This document shows positions 1 through 5,609 of a DNA stretch of 7,379 nucleotides, piece after piece. Every line of letters starts with the position of its first letter. Position 1 is the first letter of the stretch. The stretch comes from an uncultured Ruminococcus sp. GTDB taxonomy: Bacteria; Bacillota; Clostridia; Oscillospirales; Ruminococcaceae. The translations under genes and the position numbers were made by a program. Below the pieces are notes generated by a model. That model saw only the letters and a list, made by a program, of their open reading frames with translations, was not told the origin of the DNA and made no database searches. The DNA is taken from assembly GCA_900539095.1 (NCBI GenBank), contig UQAR01000089.1:1-7379 (forward strand), in the 5' to 3' direction.

Positions 1-47
1 CTACACCGTCTAATTCGTCGGCAGCGTCAGATGTGTATAAGAGACAG
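1..47 (+). other. Illumina Nextera i5 adapter (artefact)
   Basis: This is not genomic DNA. Bases 1-6 match the end of the P5 oligonucleotide, 7-14 (CGTCTAAT) match an 8-base i5 index, which I recall as S510, 15-28 match the Nextera read-1 adapter, and 29-47 (AGATGTGTATAAGAGACAG) are the 19-bp Tn5 mosaic end used in the library kit. Genomic sequence starts at 48, leaving only 26 native bases before queA, so its promoter cannot be seen. Confidence 0.98.
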
Positions 48-73
48 ATATAAATGTATAGGAGATATTTAAA

Positions 74-1126
74 ATGCTTGATATCAACAACATGAAAAGA
101 TCGGATTTTTATTATGACCTGCCGCAGGAGCTTATTGCACAGACTCCTGTTGAGCCGAGAAACTCTTCAAGAATGATGAAGATAAACAGGCAGACGGGAG
201 AGGTGGTTCATGACCATTTCTATAATCTATGCAATTATCTTAAAAAAGGTGACCTGCTTGTGCTCAATGACTCAAAGGTGCTGCCTGCGAGAATTTACGG
301 CGAGCGTGAGGACACGGGTTCATTCATTGAATTTCTGCTTGTGGAGCAGAAAGAGAACATGGTATGGGAGATACTTTGCAGACCCGGAAAGAAAGCAAAG
401 ATAGGCACTAGATTCGTTTTCGGCGGCGGAAAGCTGAAAGCGGAGATAATCGACGTGCTTGAGGACGGAAACCGTATCGCACGATTTGAGTGTGAAGAGA
501 ATTTCTTTGCGACCCTTGATGAGATTGGTCAGATGCCTTTGCCGCCTTACATTACTGAAAAGCTAAAGGACAAGGACAGATATCAGACTGTTTATGCTCA
601 CGAGCTTGGTTCTTCTGCTGCTCCGACTGCTGGACTGCATTTCACTGAGCAGCAGCTTGAGGACTTAAAGGCTATGGGTGTGAACATTGCTTATGTGACG
701 CTGCACGTTGGTCTTGGCACGTTCAGACCTGTGAAGGAGGACAAGGTACTTGACCACAAGATGCACAGGGAGCACTATGAGCTTAGCCGTGAAACTGCGG
801 ACATGATAAACGAAACTAAGAAGAATGGCGGACGTGTTATTGCGGTGGGTACTACTTCGTGCAGGACTTTGGAGAGCGTGGCTGCGTTCAATGACGGAAA
901 GATAGTTCCATGTGACGGTTACACGGAGATATTTATTTATCCGGGCTTTGAGTTCAAGGTGCTTGACGGACTGGTTACTAATTTCCACCTGCCTGAGAGC
1001 ACGCTCATTATGCTTGTTTCGGCGTTTATGGGTTATGAGAACACTATGAATGCTTACAAGATAGCTGTGGAGGAGAAATACAGATTTTTCAGCTTTGGTG
1101 ATTGTATGCTCATAATATCTGAGTGA
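74..1126 (+). CDS. queA: S-adenosylmethionine:tRNA ribosyltransferase-isomerase QueA
   Basis: QueA transfers and isomerises the ribosyl part of S-adenosylmethionine onto preQ1 already placed at position 34 of GUN-anticodon tRNAs, giving epoxyqueuosine; it is a soluble cytoplasmic enzyme. The 350-residue protein has the usual family length and all family landmarks in order: LNDSKVLPARIYG (64-76), IGQMPLPPYI (151-160), AAPTAGLHFT (182-191), HVGLGTFRPV (211-220), AVGTTSCRTLES (257-268), DGYTEIFIYPG (281-291), TNFHLPESTLIMLVSAF (302-318) and YRFFSFGD (336-343). The start at 74 is supported by GGAG at 61-64 with nine bases of spacing. Met7 (base 92) matches the more usual family N-terminus but has no ribosome binding site. 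It is the first visible gene of a run ending in tgt, the preceding enzyme of the pathway. Nothing looks broken. Confidence 0.97.
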   Translation: MLDINNMKRSDFYYDLPQELIAQTPVEPRNSSRMMKINRQTGEVVHDHFYNLCNYLKKGDLLVLNDSKVLPARIYGEREDTGSFIEFLLVEQKENMVWEILCRPGKKAKIGTRFVFGGGKLKAEIIDVLEDGNRIARFECEENFFATLDEIGQMPLPPYITEKLKDKDRYQTVYAHELGSSAAPTAGLHFTEQQLEDLKAMGVNIAYVTLHVGLGTFRPVKEDKVLDHKMHREHYELSRETADMINETKKNGGRVIAVGTTSCRTLESVAAFNDGKIVPCDGYTEIFIYPGFEFKVLDGLVTNFHLPESTLIMLVSAFMGYENTMNAYKIAVEEKYRFFSFGDCMLIISE

Positions 1127-1132
1127 GGAATT

Positions 1133-1160
1133 AAGGTATCGCCTGCGGCGATGATATCTT
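1133..1160 (+). repeat. Hairpin between queA and the acyltransferase gene
   Basis: The 68-base gap after queA contains an inverted repeat. CGCC (1140-1143) pairs with GGCG (1147-1150) around a TGC loop, and AAGGTAT (1133-1139) pairs with ATATCTT (1154-1160) with one G-T pair, leaving a three-base bulge. No run of T follows directly, so it is a poor intrinsic terminator. It could be a partial attenuator, an mRNA stabilising or processing structure, or a copy of a dispersed repeat. The pairing is seen in the sequence; the role is unknown. Confidence 0.55.
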
Positions 1161-1194
1161 ATTTCAAACTTTGTTTTACGGAGGTTTTTTCTAT

Positions 1195-2310
1195 ATGAAT
1201 GACGTTAAGTCAGGGGAGAAAAAGCGGCTTTATTTATATGATAATCTGAAATTTCTGCTAATACTGCTTGTGGTGTTGGGGCATCTTATTGACGGCTGCA
1301 CGGTAAAGCTTTTTGGCGAGCCTGCTGTTGACAATGGTATGCCGAGGGCGGAGGTATTCAGCAGCATATACATATTTATATATGCTTTTCATATGCCTTT
1401 GTTCATTTTTATATCGGGGCTTTTCAACAGGCGTGGTGGTGACGGCAAAAAGGCAGGGCAGAAGGCTTTGGGATTTTTTGTGCTTGGACTGCTGATGAAA
1501 TGCCTTATATACTGGTCGGTGGTGAGATTTCAGACTGACTTTGACAAAGACGAGTCTGAGGACATCTATTTTAGTTTGATAGGTGCTGACGGCGTTTACT
1601 GGTATTTATTTGCCATGGCGGCGTTTGTGGGGCTATGCTGGATACTGAGAAACTGCAAGCCTGCGGTGGTTCTGTTCACGTCGGTTTTGCTGGCGTTGGC
1701 GGTGGGGTATGACCCAAATGTGGGCGATGACTTCACGATGTCGAGGATAATCGTATTTTTCCCGTTTTACTACTGCGGATATGTGCTTGATCCTGAGAGG
1801 GTGGCTGCGGTAGTCAAAAGGTGGTATATAAGGGTACTGTCCGTGGCGGTGTTAGGCGTATGGGTGTATTTTGCTTTTGCGAGGGTAAAGCTTGTTTATC
1901 CGTTGAGAATGTTGTTCACGGGACGAAATTCTTACAGTGCCATATCGGAGGCTACTCAGAGCGAATGTACCCTTTGGGGCAGGCTGCTTGTTATGGCGAT
2001 AGCGGCGGTGTTGTGCTTTGCGGTGCTTGGCATAGGGCTTGATGTAAAGATACCTGTTATAACAAAGTGCGGTTCGAGGACGCTGCAAGTGTTTTTCTGG
2101 CACAGGACTATAGTTTATATGCTCACATACTATGGTTATCAGGCATACCTTGAAAGGATATTCCCTGAGCGTTGGGAACTTTATCTTGCACTTACGGCGA
2201 TACCGATAACGTTTGTGCTTTGCGTGAAGATATTCGGGATACCGCTTGACTGGATACTTAAAGGCATAAAGGGTGGAAATAATAAAAAGGAGAACGGTAA
2301 TGGAGAATAA
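1195..2310 (+). CDS. Membrane acyltransferase, acyltransferase-3 / fucose 4-O-acetylase type
   Basis: This is a 371-residue polytopic membrane protein resembling the acyltransferase-3 superfamily, closest by eye to the group called fucose 4-O-acetylase and related acetyltransferases (COG3594, NolL-like). Such proteins O-acetylate sugars of surface polysaccharides or glycolipids in the cytoplasmic membrane. Visible marks are LYDNLKFLLILLVVLGH (14-30) with the conserved His30, AFHMPLFIFISG (64-75) with His66, and a late GSRTLQVFFWH segment (293-303). About ten hydrophobic segments can be picked out, the usual number. The start at 1195 is chosen because GGAGG (1180-1184) lies ten bases upstream; an in-frame TTG at 1171 has no such signal. 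The 3' end overlaps the PAS gene by 11 bases. The real acceptor cannot be told from sequence, and there are no glycan genes nearby to suggest one. Confidence 0.85.
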   Translation: MNDVKSGEKKRLYLYDNLKFLLILLVVLGHLIDGCTVKLFGEPAVDNGMPRAEVFSSIYIFIYAFHMPLFIFISGLFNRRGGDGKKAGQKALGFFVLGLLMKCLIYWSVVRFQTDFDKDESEDIYFSLIGADGVYWYLFAMAAFVGLCWILRNCKPAVVLFTSVLLALAVGYDPNVGDDFTMSRIIVFFPFYYCGYVLDPERVAAVVKRWYIRVLSVAVLGVWVYFAFARVKLVYPLRMLFTGRNSYSAISEATQSECTLWGRLLVMAIAAVLCFAVLGIGLDVKIPVITKCGSRTLQVFFWHRTIVYMLTYYGYQAYLERIFPERWELYLALTAIPITFVLCVKIFGIPLDWILKGIKGGNNKKENGNGE

Positions 2311-2671
2311 CTTTTTCAAGAGCGTTATTGACGCAGACGATGCACCTGTGGTTATTTGCGACCTTGAGCATACGATAGTATATATGAACCCGACAGCGGT
2401 CAAAAGATATGAAAAGCGTGGAGGAGCGGCTCTTGTGGGCAGGTCCATAAAGGGCTGTCACAACGGAGATTCTAATGACAAGATAGAGCAGGTCATTGCG
2501 TGGTTCAAAAAGGACAAGGGCAACAACAAGGTCTACACTTTCCATAACGATAAGGAAAACAAGGACGTTTATATGATAGCTCTCAGAAATGATGAGGGAG
2601 AGCTTATTGGATATTATGAAAAGCATGAGTACAGGGATATTGAAACTATGAAACTGTATGATATGAAATAA
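2300..2671 (+). CDS. Stand-alone PAS-domain protein
   Basis: A 123-residue soluble protein that is essentially one PAS domain (about residues 10-107), with no kinase, cyclase, DNA-binding or membrane part. PAS-like features are VVICDLEHTIVYMNPTAVKRY (starts at 17; core HTIVYMNPTA 24-33), the helix and LVGRS turn (45-49), then GCHN (52-55), and the final strands with KDVYMIALRNDEGELIGYY (88-106). The start at 2300 is set by AAGGAG (2287-2292) seven bases upstream; an in-frame GTG at 2273 lies inside the acyltransferase gene and has no ribosome binding site. The gene begins 11 bases before the acyltransferase stop, suggesting coupled translation, and ends 19 bases before tgt. I recall similar short PAS proteins in Clostridia, with no established function. 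The CHN motif recalls the CHPP motif of PAS domains in DUF438 proteins, so a bound ligand or cofactor is possible, but this is inference. Confidence 0.85.
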   Translation: MENNFFKSVIDADDAPVVICDLEHTIVYMNPTAVKRYEKRGGAALVGRSIKGCHNGDSNDKIEQVIAWFKKDKGNNKVYTFHNDKENKDVYMIALRNDEGELIGYYEKHEYRDIETMKLYDMK

Positions 2672-2690
2672 TAATTTGTAAGGAGAATTT

Positions 2691-3833
2691 ATGTTTACAT
2701 TACTTAAACAAGAGGGTGCTGCACGCAGGGGGCAGTTTGAAACTGTTCATGGAACTATACAGACGCCTGTATTTATGAACGTGGGTACTTCGGCGGCAAT
2801 AAAGGGCGGAGTTTCTTCACTTGACTTGAAAAACGAGCTTAAAACTCAGGTGGAGCTTTGTAACACTTATCATCTCCACGTCAGACCGGGTGACGATGTT
2901 ATATACAAAATGGGCGGACTTCACAAGTTCATGAACTGGGACAAGCCTATTCTTACAGACAGCGGCGGATTTCAGGTATTTTCTTTAGCCAAGCTGCGTA
3001 AAATCAAAGAGGAGGGCGTGTACTTCAACTCTCATGTTGACGGCCGCAGAATTTTTATGGGTCCTGAGGAGAGTATGCAGATACAGTCACATCTTGCGTC
3101 CACTATCGCTATGGCGTTTGACGAATGTGTAGAGAACCCTGCTGAGCACAGCTATTCAAAGGCAAGCTGTGAGAGGACGGCAAGGTGGCTGGAGAGGTGC
3201 GTTGCGGAGCAGCAGAGGCTCAACGGTTTGGAGGACACTATAAACAGACATCAGATGCTGTTCGGTATCAACCAGGGCTGTACTTATGAGGATCTTAGGA
3301 TAGAGCACATGAAACGCATCCGTGAAATGGAATACTGTTCGGGGTTTGCCATAGGCGGTCTTGCTGTAGGTGAGCCGACTGAGGTGATGTATAACATTAT
3401 CGAAAAGGTCGAGCCTTTTATGCCTAAGGATAAGCCGAGATATCTCATGGGCGTTGGTACGCCGACGAACATAATCGAGGCTGTTTACAGGGGTGTGGAT
3501 TTCTTTGACTGCGTAATGCCGAGCAGAAACGCACGTCACGGAACGCTGTTCACATGGAACGGAATAATGCACATCACTAATAAAAGGTATGAAACTGACC
3601 CTAGACCTATTGATGAGCACTGCGACTGTCCTGCCTGCCGCAATCACAGCAGGGCATATATCCGTCATCTGTTCAAGTCTGAGGAGCAGTTGGGCGGCAG
3701 GTTGGCTGTTATGCACAATCTGTATTTCTACAACACGCTCATGGAGAAGATAAGAGATGCTCTTGACGAGGGCAGGTTCGAGCAGTTCAGAAACCAGTAC
3801 AGCTCGCTGCTTGCGTCAAAGTGTGAGGACTAA
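2691..3833 (+). CDS. tgt: tRNA-guanine(34) transglycosylase Tgt
   Basis: Tgt replaces guanine at wobble position 34 of Asp, Asn, His and Tyr tRNAs with preQ1, the step before QueA. The 380-residue protein has usual bacterial length. Visible residues are the base-catalyst Asp90 in DSGGFQ, substrate-pocket Asp144 (FDEC) and Gln195 (INQG), the bacterial-type pocket loop GGLAVGE (222-228) that favours preQ1 over queuine, the nucleophile Asp273 in FFDCVMPSRNARHG, and the zinc ligands Cys311, Cys313, Cys316 and His342, all in the spacing of the E. coli enzyme. The start at 2691 has AAGGAG at 2680-2685, five bases away. It ends the queA-acyltransferase-PAS-tgt run and is followed by a terminator. 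No yajC or secD follows, unlike the common queA-tgt-yajC order. Position 194 is Asn and 197 Cys; I recall this variant in related Clostridia. Confidence 0.97.
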   Translation: MFTLLKQEGAARRGQFETVHGTIQTPVFMNVGTSAAIKGGVSSLDLKNELKTQVELCNTYHLHVRPGDDVIYKMGGLHKFMNWDKPILTDSGGFQVFSLAKLRKIKEEGVYFNSHVDGRRIFMGPEESMQIQSHLASTIAMAFDECVENPAEHSYSKASCERTARWLERCVAEQQRLNGLEDTINRHQMLFGINQGCTYEDLRIEHMKRIREMEYCSGFAIGGLAVGEPTEVMYNIIEKVEPFMPKDKPRYLMGVGTPTNIIEAVYRGVDFFDCVMPSRNARHGTLFTWNGIMHITNKRYETDPRPIDEHCDCPACRNHSRAYIRHLFKSEEQLGGRLAVMHNLYFYNTLMEKIRDALDEGRFEQFRNQYSSLLASKCED

Positions 3834-3849
3834 CAAAATATAACGGCGG

Positions 3850-3908
3850 ACGCTGTTTTCGGAAAATGCAAAGATATTTTTTTGTGTTTTTCGGGAACGG
3901 CGTTTTTT
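3850..3908 (+). terminator. Intrinsic terminator after tgt
   Basis: ACGCTGTTTTCG (3850-3861) pairs over all 12 positions with CGGGAACGGCGT (3892-3903), including three G-T pairs. The stem can grow inward by five more pairs (3862-3866 with 3887-3891). It is followed at once by a T run, 3903-3908. It starts 17 bases after the tgt stop and would end the queA-tgt transcript. Confidence 0.75.
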
Positions 3909-3956
3909 ATTTGGCGGTGGCATTTTGTTTTATGAAAATATGGGTTTGCCTCTTCG

Positions 3957-3984
3957 ATGGGCGAACGCTGTTCGCTCCTACCAT
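3957..3984. repeat. GGGCGAAC palindromic element upstream of mntP
   Basis: GCGAAC (3961-3966) and GTTCGC (3970-3975) form a perfect inverted repeat around GCT; one G-T and one G-C pair extend it to 3959-3977. ATGG (3957-3960) can instead pair with CCAT (3981-3984) across a five-base TCCTA bulge. From memory, GGGCGAAC/GTTCGCCCCTAC palindromes occur many times between genes in gut Clostridia, so this is probably a dispersed, non-autonomous repeat copy; one window cannot prove that. The rest of 3909-4096 shows no gene and no promoter I trust. Confidence 0.5.
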
Positions 3985-4096
3985 AAAAGTGTGGCAGAAA
4001 ACGTAAAAATTACATGGAGTTTTGAAAAAGTATTTGGGAAGTTATGAGCCGATGTGATATTAAGGACGATATACAATACGCTGTAAGGGGGATAAT

Positions 4097-4654
4097 ATGA
4101 GTATTTTTGAGCTGTTTTTAACTGCCTGCGGACTTTCTATGGACGCTTTTGCGGTATCTGTCACCAACGGGCTTTGCGTCAGGAAGGGGAGAGTCAGGGG
4201 AGCATTGATGTGCGGCATCATATTCGGGCTTTTTCAGGGGATAATGCCTGCTATCGGTTATGCGTTGGGTATGAATTTTGCGGTATACATCGAGAGGTTC
4301 GACCACTGGATAGCTTTGATACTGCTTGGATTCATAGGGTTGAACATGATATGCGGTTCGGGTGATGATGAGATCCAGACGGGGGGCAGGCTCACTTTCG
4401 GGGCGGTGCTGGTACAGGGATTTGCGACTTCGGTTGACGCTCTGGCGGTGGGGATAAGCTTTGCGGCCCTTGGTGTGGGCATTGTGCGTTCGGCGGCGTT
4501 TATATGCGTTGTTACGGCGGTTTTATCATTCTGTGGGTTCATGCTTGGGCACAGATTCAGCGGAAAACTCAAGAACAAGGCTAGGATTGTCGGAGGCGTT
4601 ATATTGATATGTATAGGGCTGAAAATATTCGCTGAGCAGACTATATTTGCTTAA
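4097..4654 (+). CDS. mntP: Manganese efflux pump MntP
   Basis: MntP exports Mn(II) across the cytoplasmic membrane and protects from manganese excess. The 185-residue protein matches the family length (E. coli about 188) and shows six hydrophobic segments, roughly 1-21, 37-57, 68-86, 102-126, 131-151 and 163-180. The two-fold repeat is clear: LSMDAFAVS with Asp16 in the first half and ATSVDALAVGISFA with Asp114 in the second, the conserved membrane acidic residues of the family. The start at 4097 has AAGGGGG (4085-4091) five bases upstream. The gene appears to stand alone: the tgt terminator lies before it and a hairpin plus repeats after it. The family is often under a manganese (yybP-ykoY) riboswitch or MntR; I cannot recognise either in the 188 bases after the tgt terminator. 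Confidence 0.95.
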   Translation: MSIFELFLTACGLSMDAFAVSVTNGLCVRKGRVRGALMCGIIFGLFQGIMPAIGYALGMNFAVYIERFDHWIALILLGFIGLNMICGSGDDEIQTGGRLTFGAVLVQGFATSVDALAVGISFAALGVGIVRSAAFICVVTAVLSFCGFMLGHRFSGKLKNKARIVGGVILICIGLKIFAEQTIFA

Positions 4655-4672
4655 AATATTTTCTGCATTCAT

Positions 4673-4701
4673 ACAAAGATGTATCGTATAGATATCTTTG
4701 T
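4673..4701 (+). terminator. Weak hairpin after mntP, possible terminator
   Basis: ACAAAGAT (4673-4680) pairs perfectly with ATCTTTGT (4694-4701) around a 13-base loop, 18 bases after the mntP stop. The following bases are AT-rich (AAATTTAATTT) but lack a solid T run, and the stem is poor in GC. It may be an inefficient terminator or only a 3' stabilising hairpin. Confidence 0.4.
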
Positions 4702-4757
4702 GAAATTTAATTTAACAAATACAGGTGTGTATGTTCATAAACAAGCCATAATATGAG

Positions 4758-4887
4758 TGTATAATAAATCTCATGATTTTTAGACAAGTGTATAAATTTG
4801 CGATTGATGTACAAACTTGCGATAAGTGTACAAACTTATGATAAGTGTAAAAAATGAGTGCATGATGACAGACAAGTTTATGAAATG
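4758..4887. repeat. Array of degenerate 19-bp tandem repeats upstream of the HAD gene
   Basis: Three head-to-tail 19-base units are clear: TGTATAAATTTGCGATTGA (4789-4807), TGTACAAACTTGCGATAAG (4808-4826) and TGTACAAACTTATGATAAG (4827-4845). A decayed unit follows (4846-4864), then one shifted by four bases (CAGACAAGTTTATGAAATG, 4869-4887). A possible outlying unit lies at 4758-4778. Within them, ATAAGT-GTACAA-ACTTAT (4822-4839) is a perfect 6-bp inverted repeat. The 269-base gap 4655-4923 holds no convincing gene. A perfect TATAAT (4760-4765) falls in the outlying unit, but no good -35 is placed 16-18 bases before it. Candidate roles are a multi-site operator for the operon downstream, or a decayed transposon end with repeated transposase sites, as in IS21-type ends. 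Confidence 0.7.
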
Positions 4888-4923
4888 TCGGAGGGAGGAA
4901 AGGCTTATTTATAGCGTAGAGAT

Positions 4924-5589
4924 ATGAAAAAGCTTTTTGTTTTTGATCTTGACGGAACGCTGGTGAACTCCATTTACGATCTTGGGGACGCTATGAACGC
5001 TGTGCTGGAGAGATACGGGTTTCCTGTGTTTGGGTATGACACATACAAGCACTTGGTGGGAAACGGTACTTTAAAACTCGTTGAGCGGGCACTGCCTGAA
5101 GATATGAGGAGCGAGGAGAACATTAAAAAGTATCATGCTGAGTTCTCTGAGGAATACAACAAGAGATGTTTAAACAAGACAAGGCCGTATGAGCATATCT
5201 GTGAGGTGCTTGAAACGCTGCGTGGAGAGGGCATCATGACGGCGGTAGCGTCAAACAAGCCTGACGGTTTTGTAAACTACATTGTTAAAAACATTTTCGG
5301 CGAGAAGGATTTTGACCTTATCGTCGGCAAAAAGGACGGTGTTCCGACAAAGCCTGCACCTGACATAATCTATAATATACTTGATACGCTGGGTGTGAGT
5401 GCAAAGGACGCTGTACTTATCGGCGACTCTGACGTGGACGTTATAACGGCAAAAAATGCGGGTCTTGACTGCATTGGCTGCGTATGGGGGTTCAGAGGCA
5501 GAGAAGAGCTTGAAAACGCAGGTGCGAAGTATATTGCGGAAGTTCCGCAGGACATAGTGAGCATTTGTCACGAAATAAACAGGATATAA
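4924..5589 (+). CDS. HAD-superfamily phosphatase, phosphoglycolate phosphatase-like
   Basis: A 221-residue cytoplasmic HAD subfamily IA hydrolase, resembling Gph/PGPase and PpaX in length and layout. Motif I is FDLDGT with nucleophile Asp8 and acid/base Asp10; an alpha-helical cap spans about 15-90; motif II is the Ser110 of VASNK; motif III is Lys143 in PTKPAP; motif IV is GDSDVD with Asp168 and Asp172 for magnesium. All catalytic residues are present. Probable substrates are small phosphomonoesters such as phosphoglycolate, but HAD specificity cannot be read from motifs. An in-frame TAG at 4912-4914 and the canonical KKLFVFDLDGT start fix the ATG at 4924. Its ribosome binding site is odd: the purine-rich GGAGGGAGGAAAGG (4890-4903) ends 20 bases before the ATG. 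The acyl-CoA synthetase gene follows after 20 bases, so they are probably one transcript. Confidence 0.9.
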   Translation: MKKLFVFDLDGTLVNSIYDLGDAMNAVLERYGFPVFGYDTYKHLVGNGTLKLVERALPEDMRSEENIKKYHAEFSEEYNKRCLNKTRPYEHICEVLETLRGEGIMTAVASNKPDGFVNYIVKNIFGEKDFDLIVGKKDGVPTKPAPDIIYNILDTLGVSAKDAVLIGDSDVDVITAKNAGLDCIGCVWGFRGREELENAGAKYIAEVPQDIVSICHEINRI

Positions 5590-5609
5590 TTTAGACGGAG
5601 GATCTATAT

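Noticed and set aside
29..47. Tn5 transposon end (mosaic end) suggesting a mobile element
   Set aside because: It is embedded in the complete Nextera adapter with an index, so it comes from library preparation.
1171..1194. TTG start extending the acyltransferase by eight residues
   Set aside because: The ribosome binding site GGAGG (1180-1184) would lie inside the extension, and ATG 1195 is correctly spaced from it.
1852..2448. 198-codon open frame on the minus strand
   Set aside because: It lies across the well-supported acyltransferase and PAS genes, has a low-complexity basic translation with no recognisable domain, and no ribosome binding site was evident.
3156..3716. 186-codon open frame on the minus strand
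   Set aside because: It is antisense to the conserved core of tgt, including its catalytic and zinc-binding residues, and resembles no protein family.
74..3833. A new defence or secretion system around the PAS and acyltransferase genes
   Set aside because: No nuclease, toxin, ATPase or effector domain is present; the flanking genes are standard tRNA modification enzymes.
3909..4096. Manganese (yybP-ykoY) riboswitch before mntP
   Set aside because: Expected from family habit, but I could not find the conserved loop sequences or paired helices. A covariance-model search would settle it.
4760..4765. Perfect TATAAT as the promoter of the HAD operon
   Set aside because: No acceptable -35 box at 16-18 bases and no correctly placed TG extension; the hexamer may simply be part of a repeat unit.
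4789..4864. CRISPR array
   Set aside because: The 19-base units are directly adjacent with no spacers, degenerate, and there are no cas genes.
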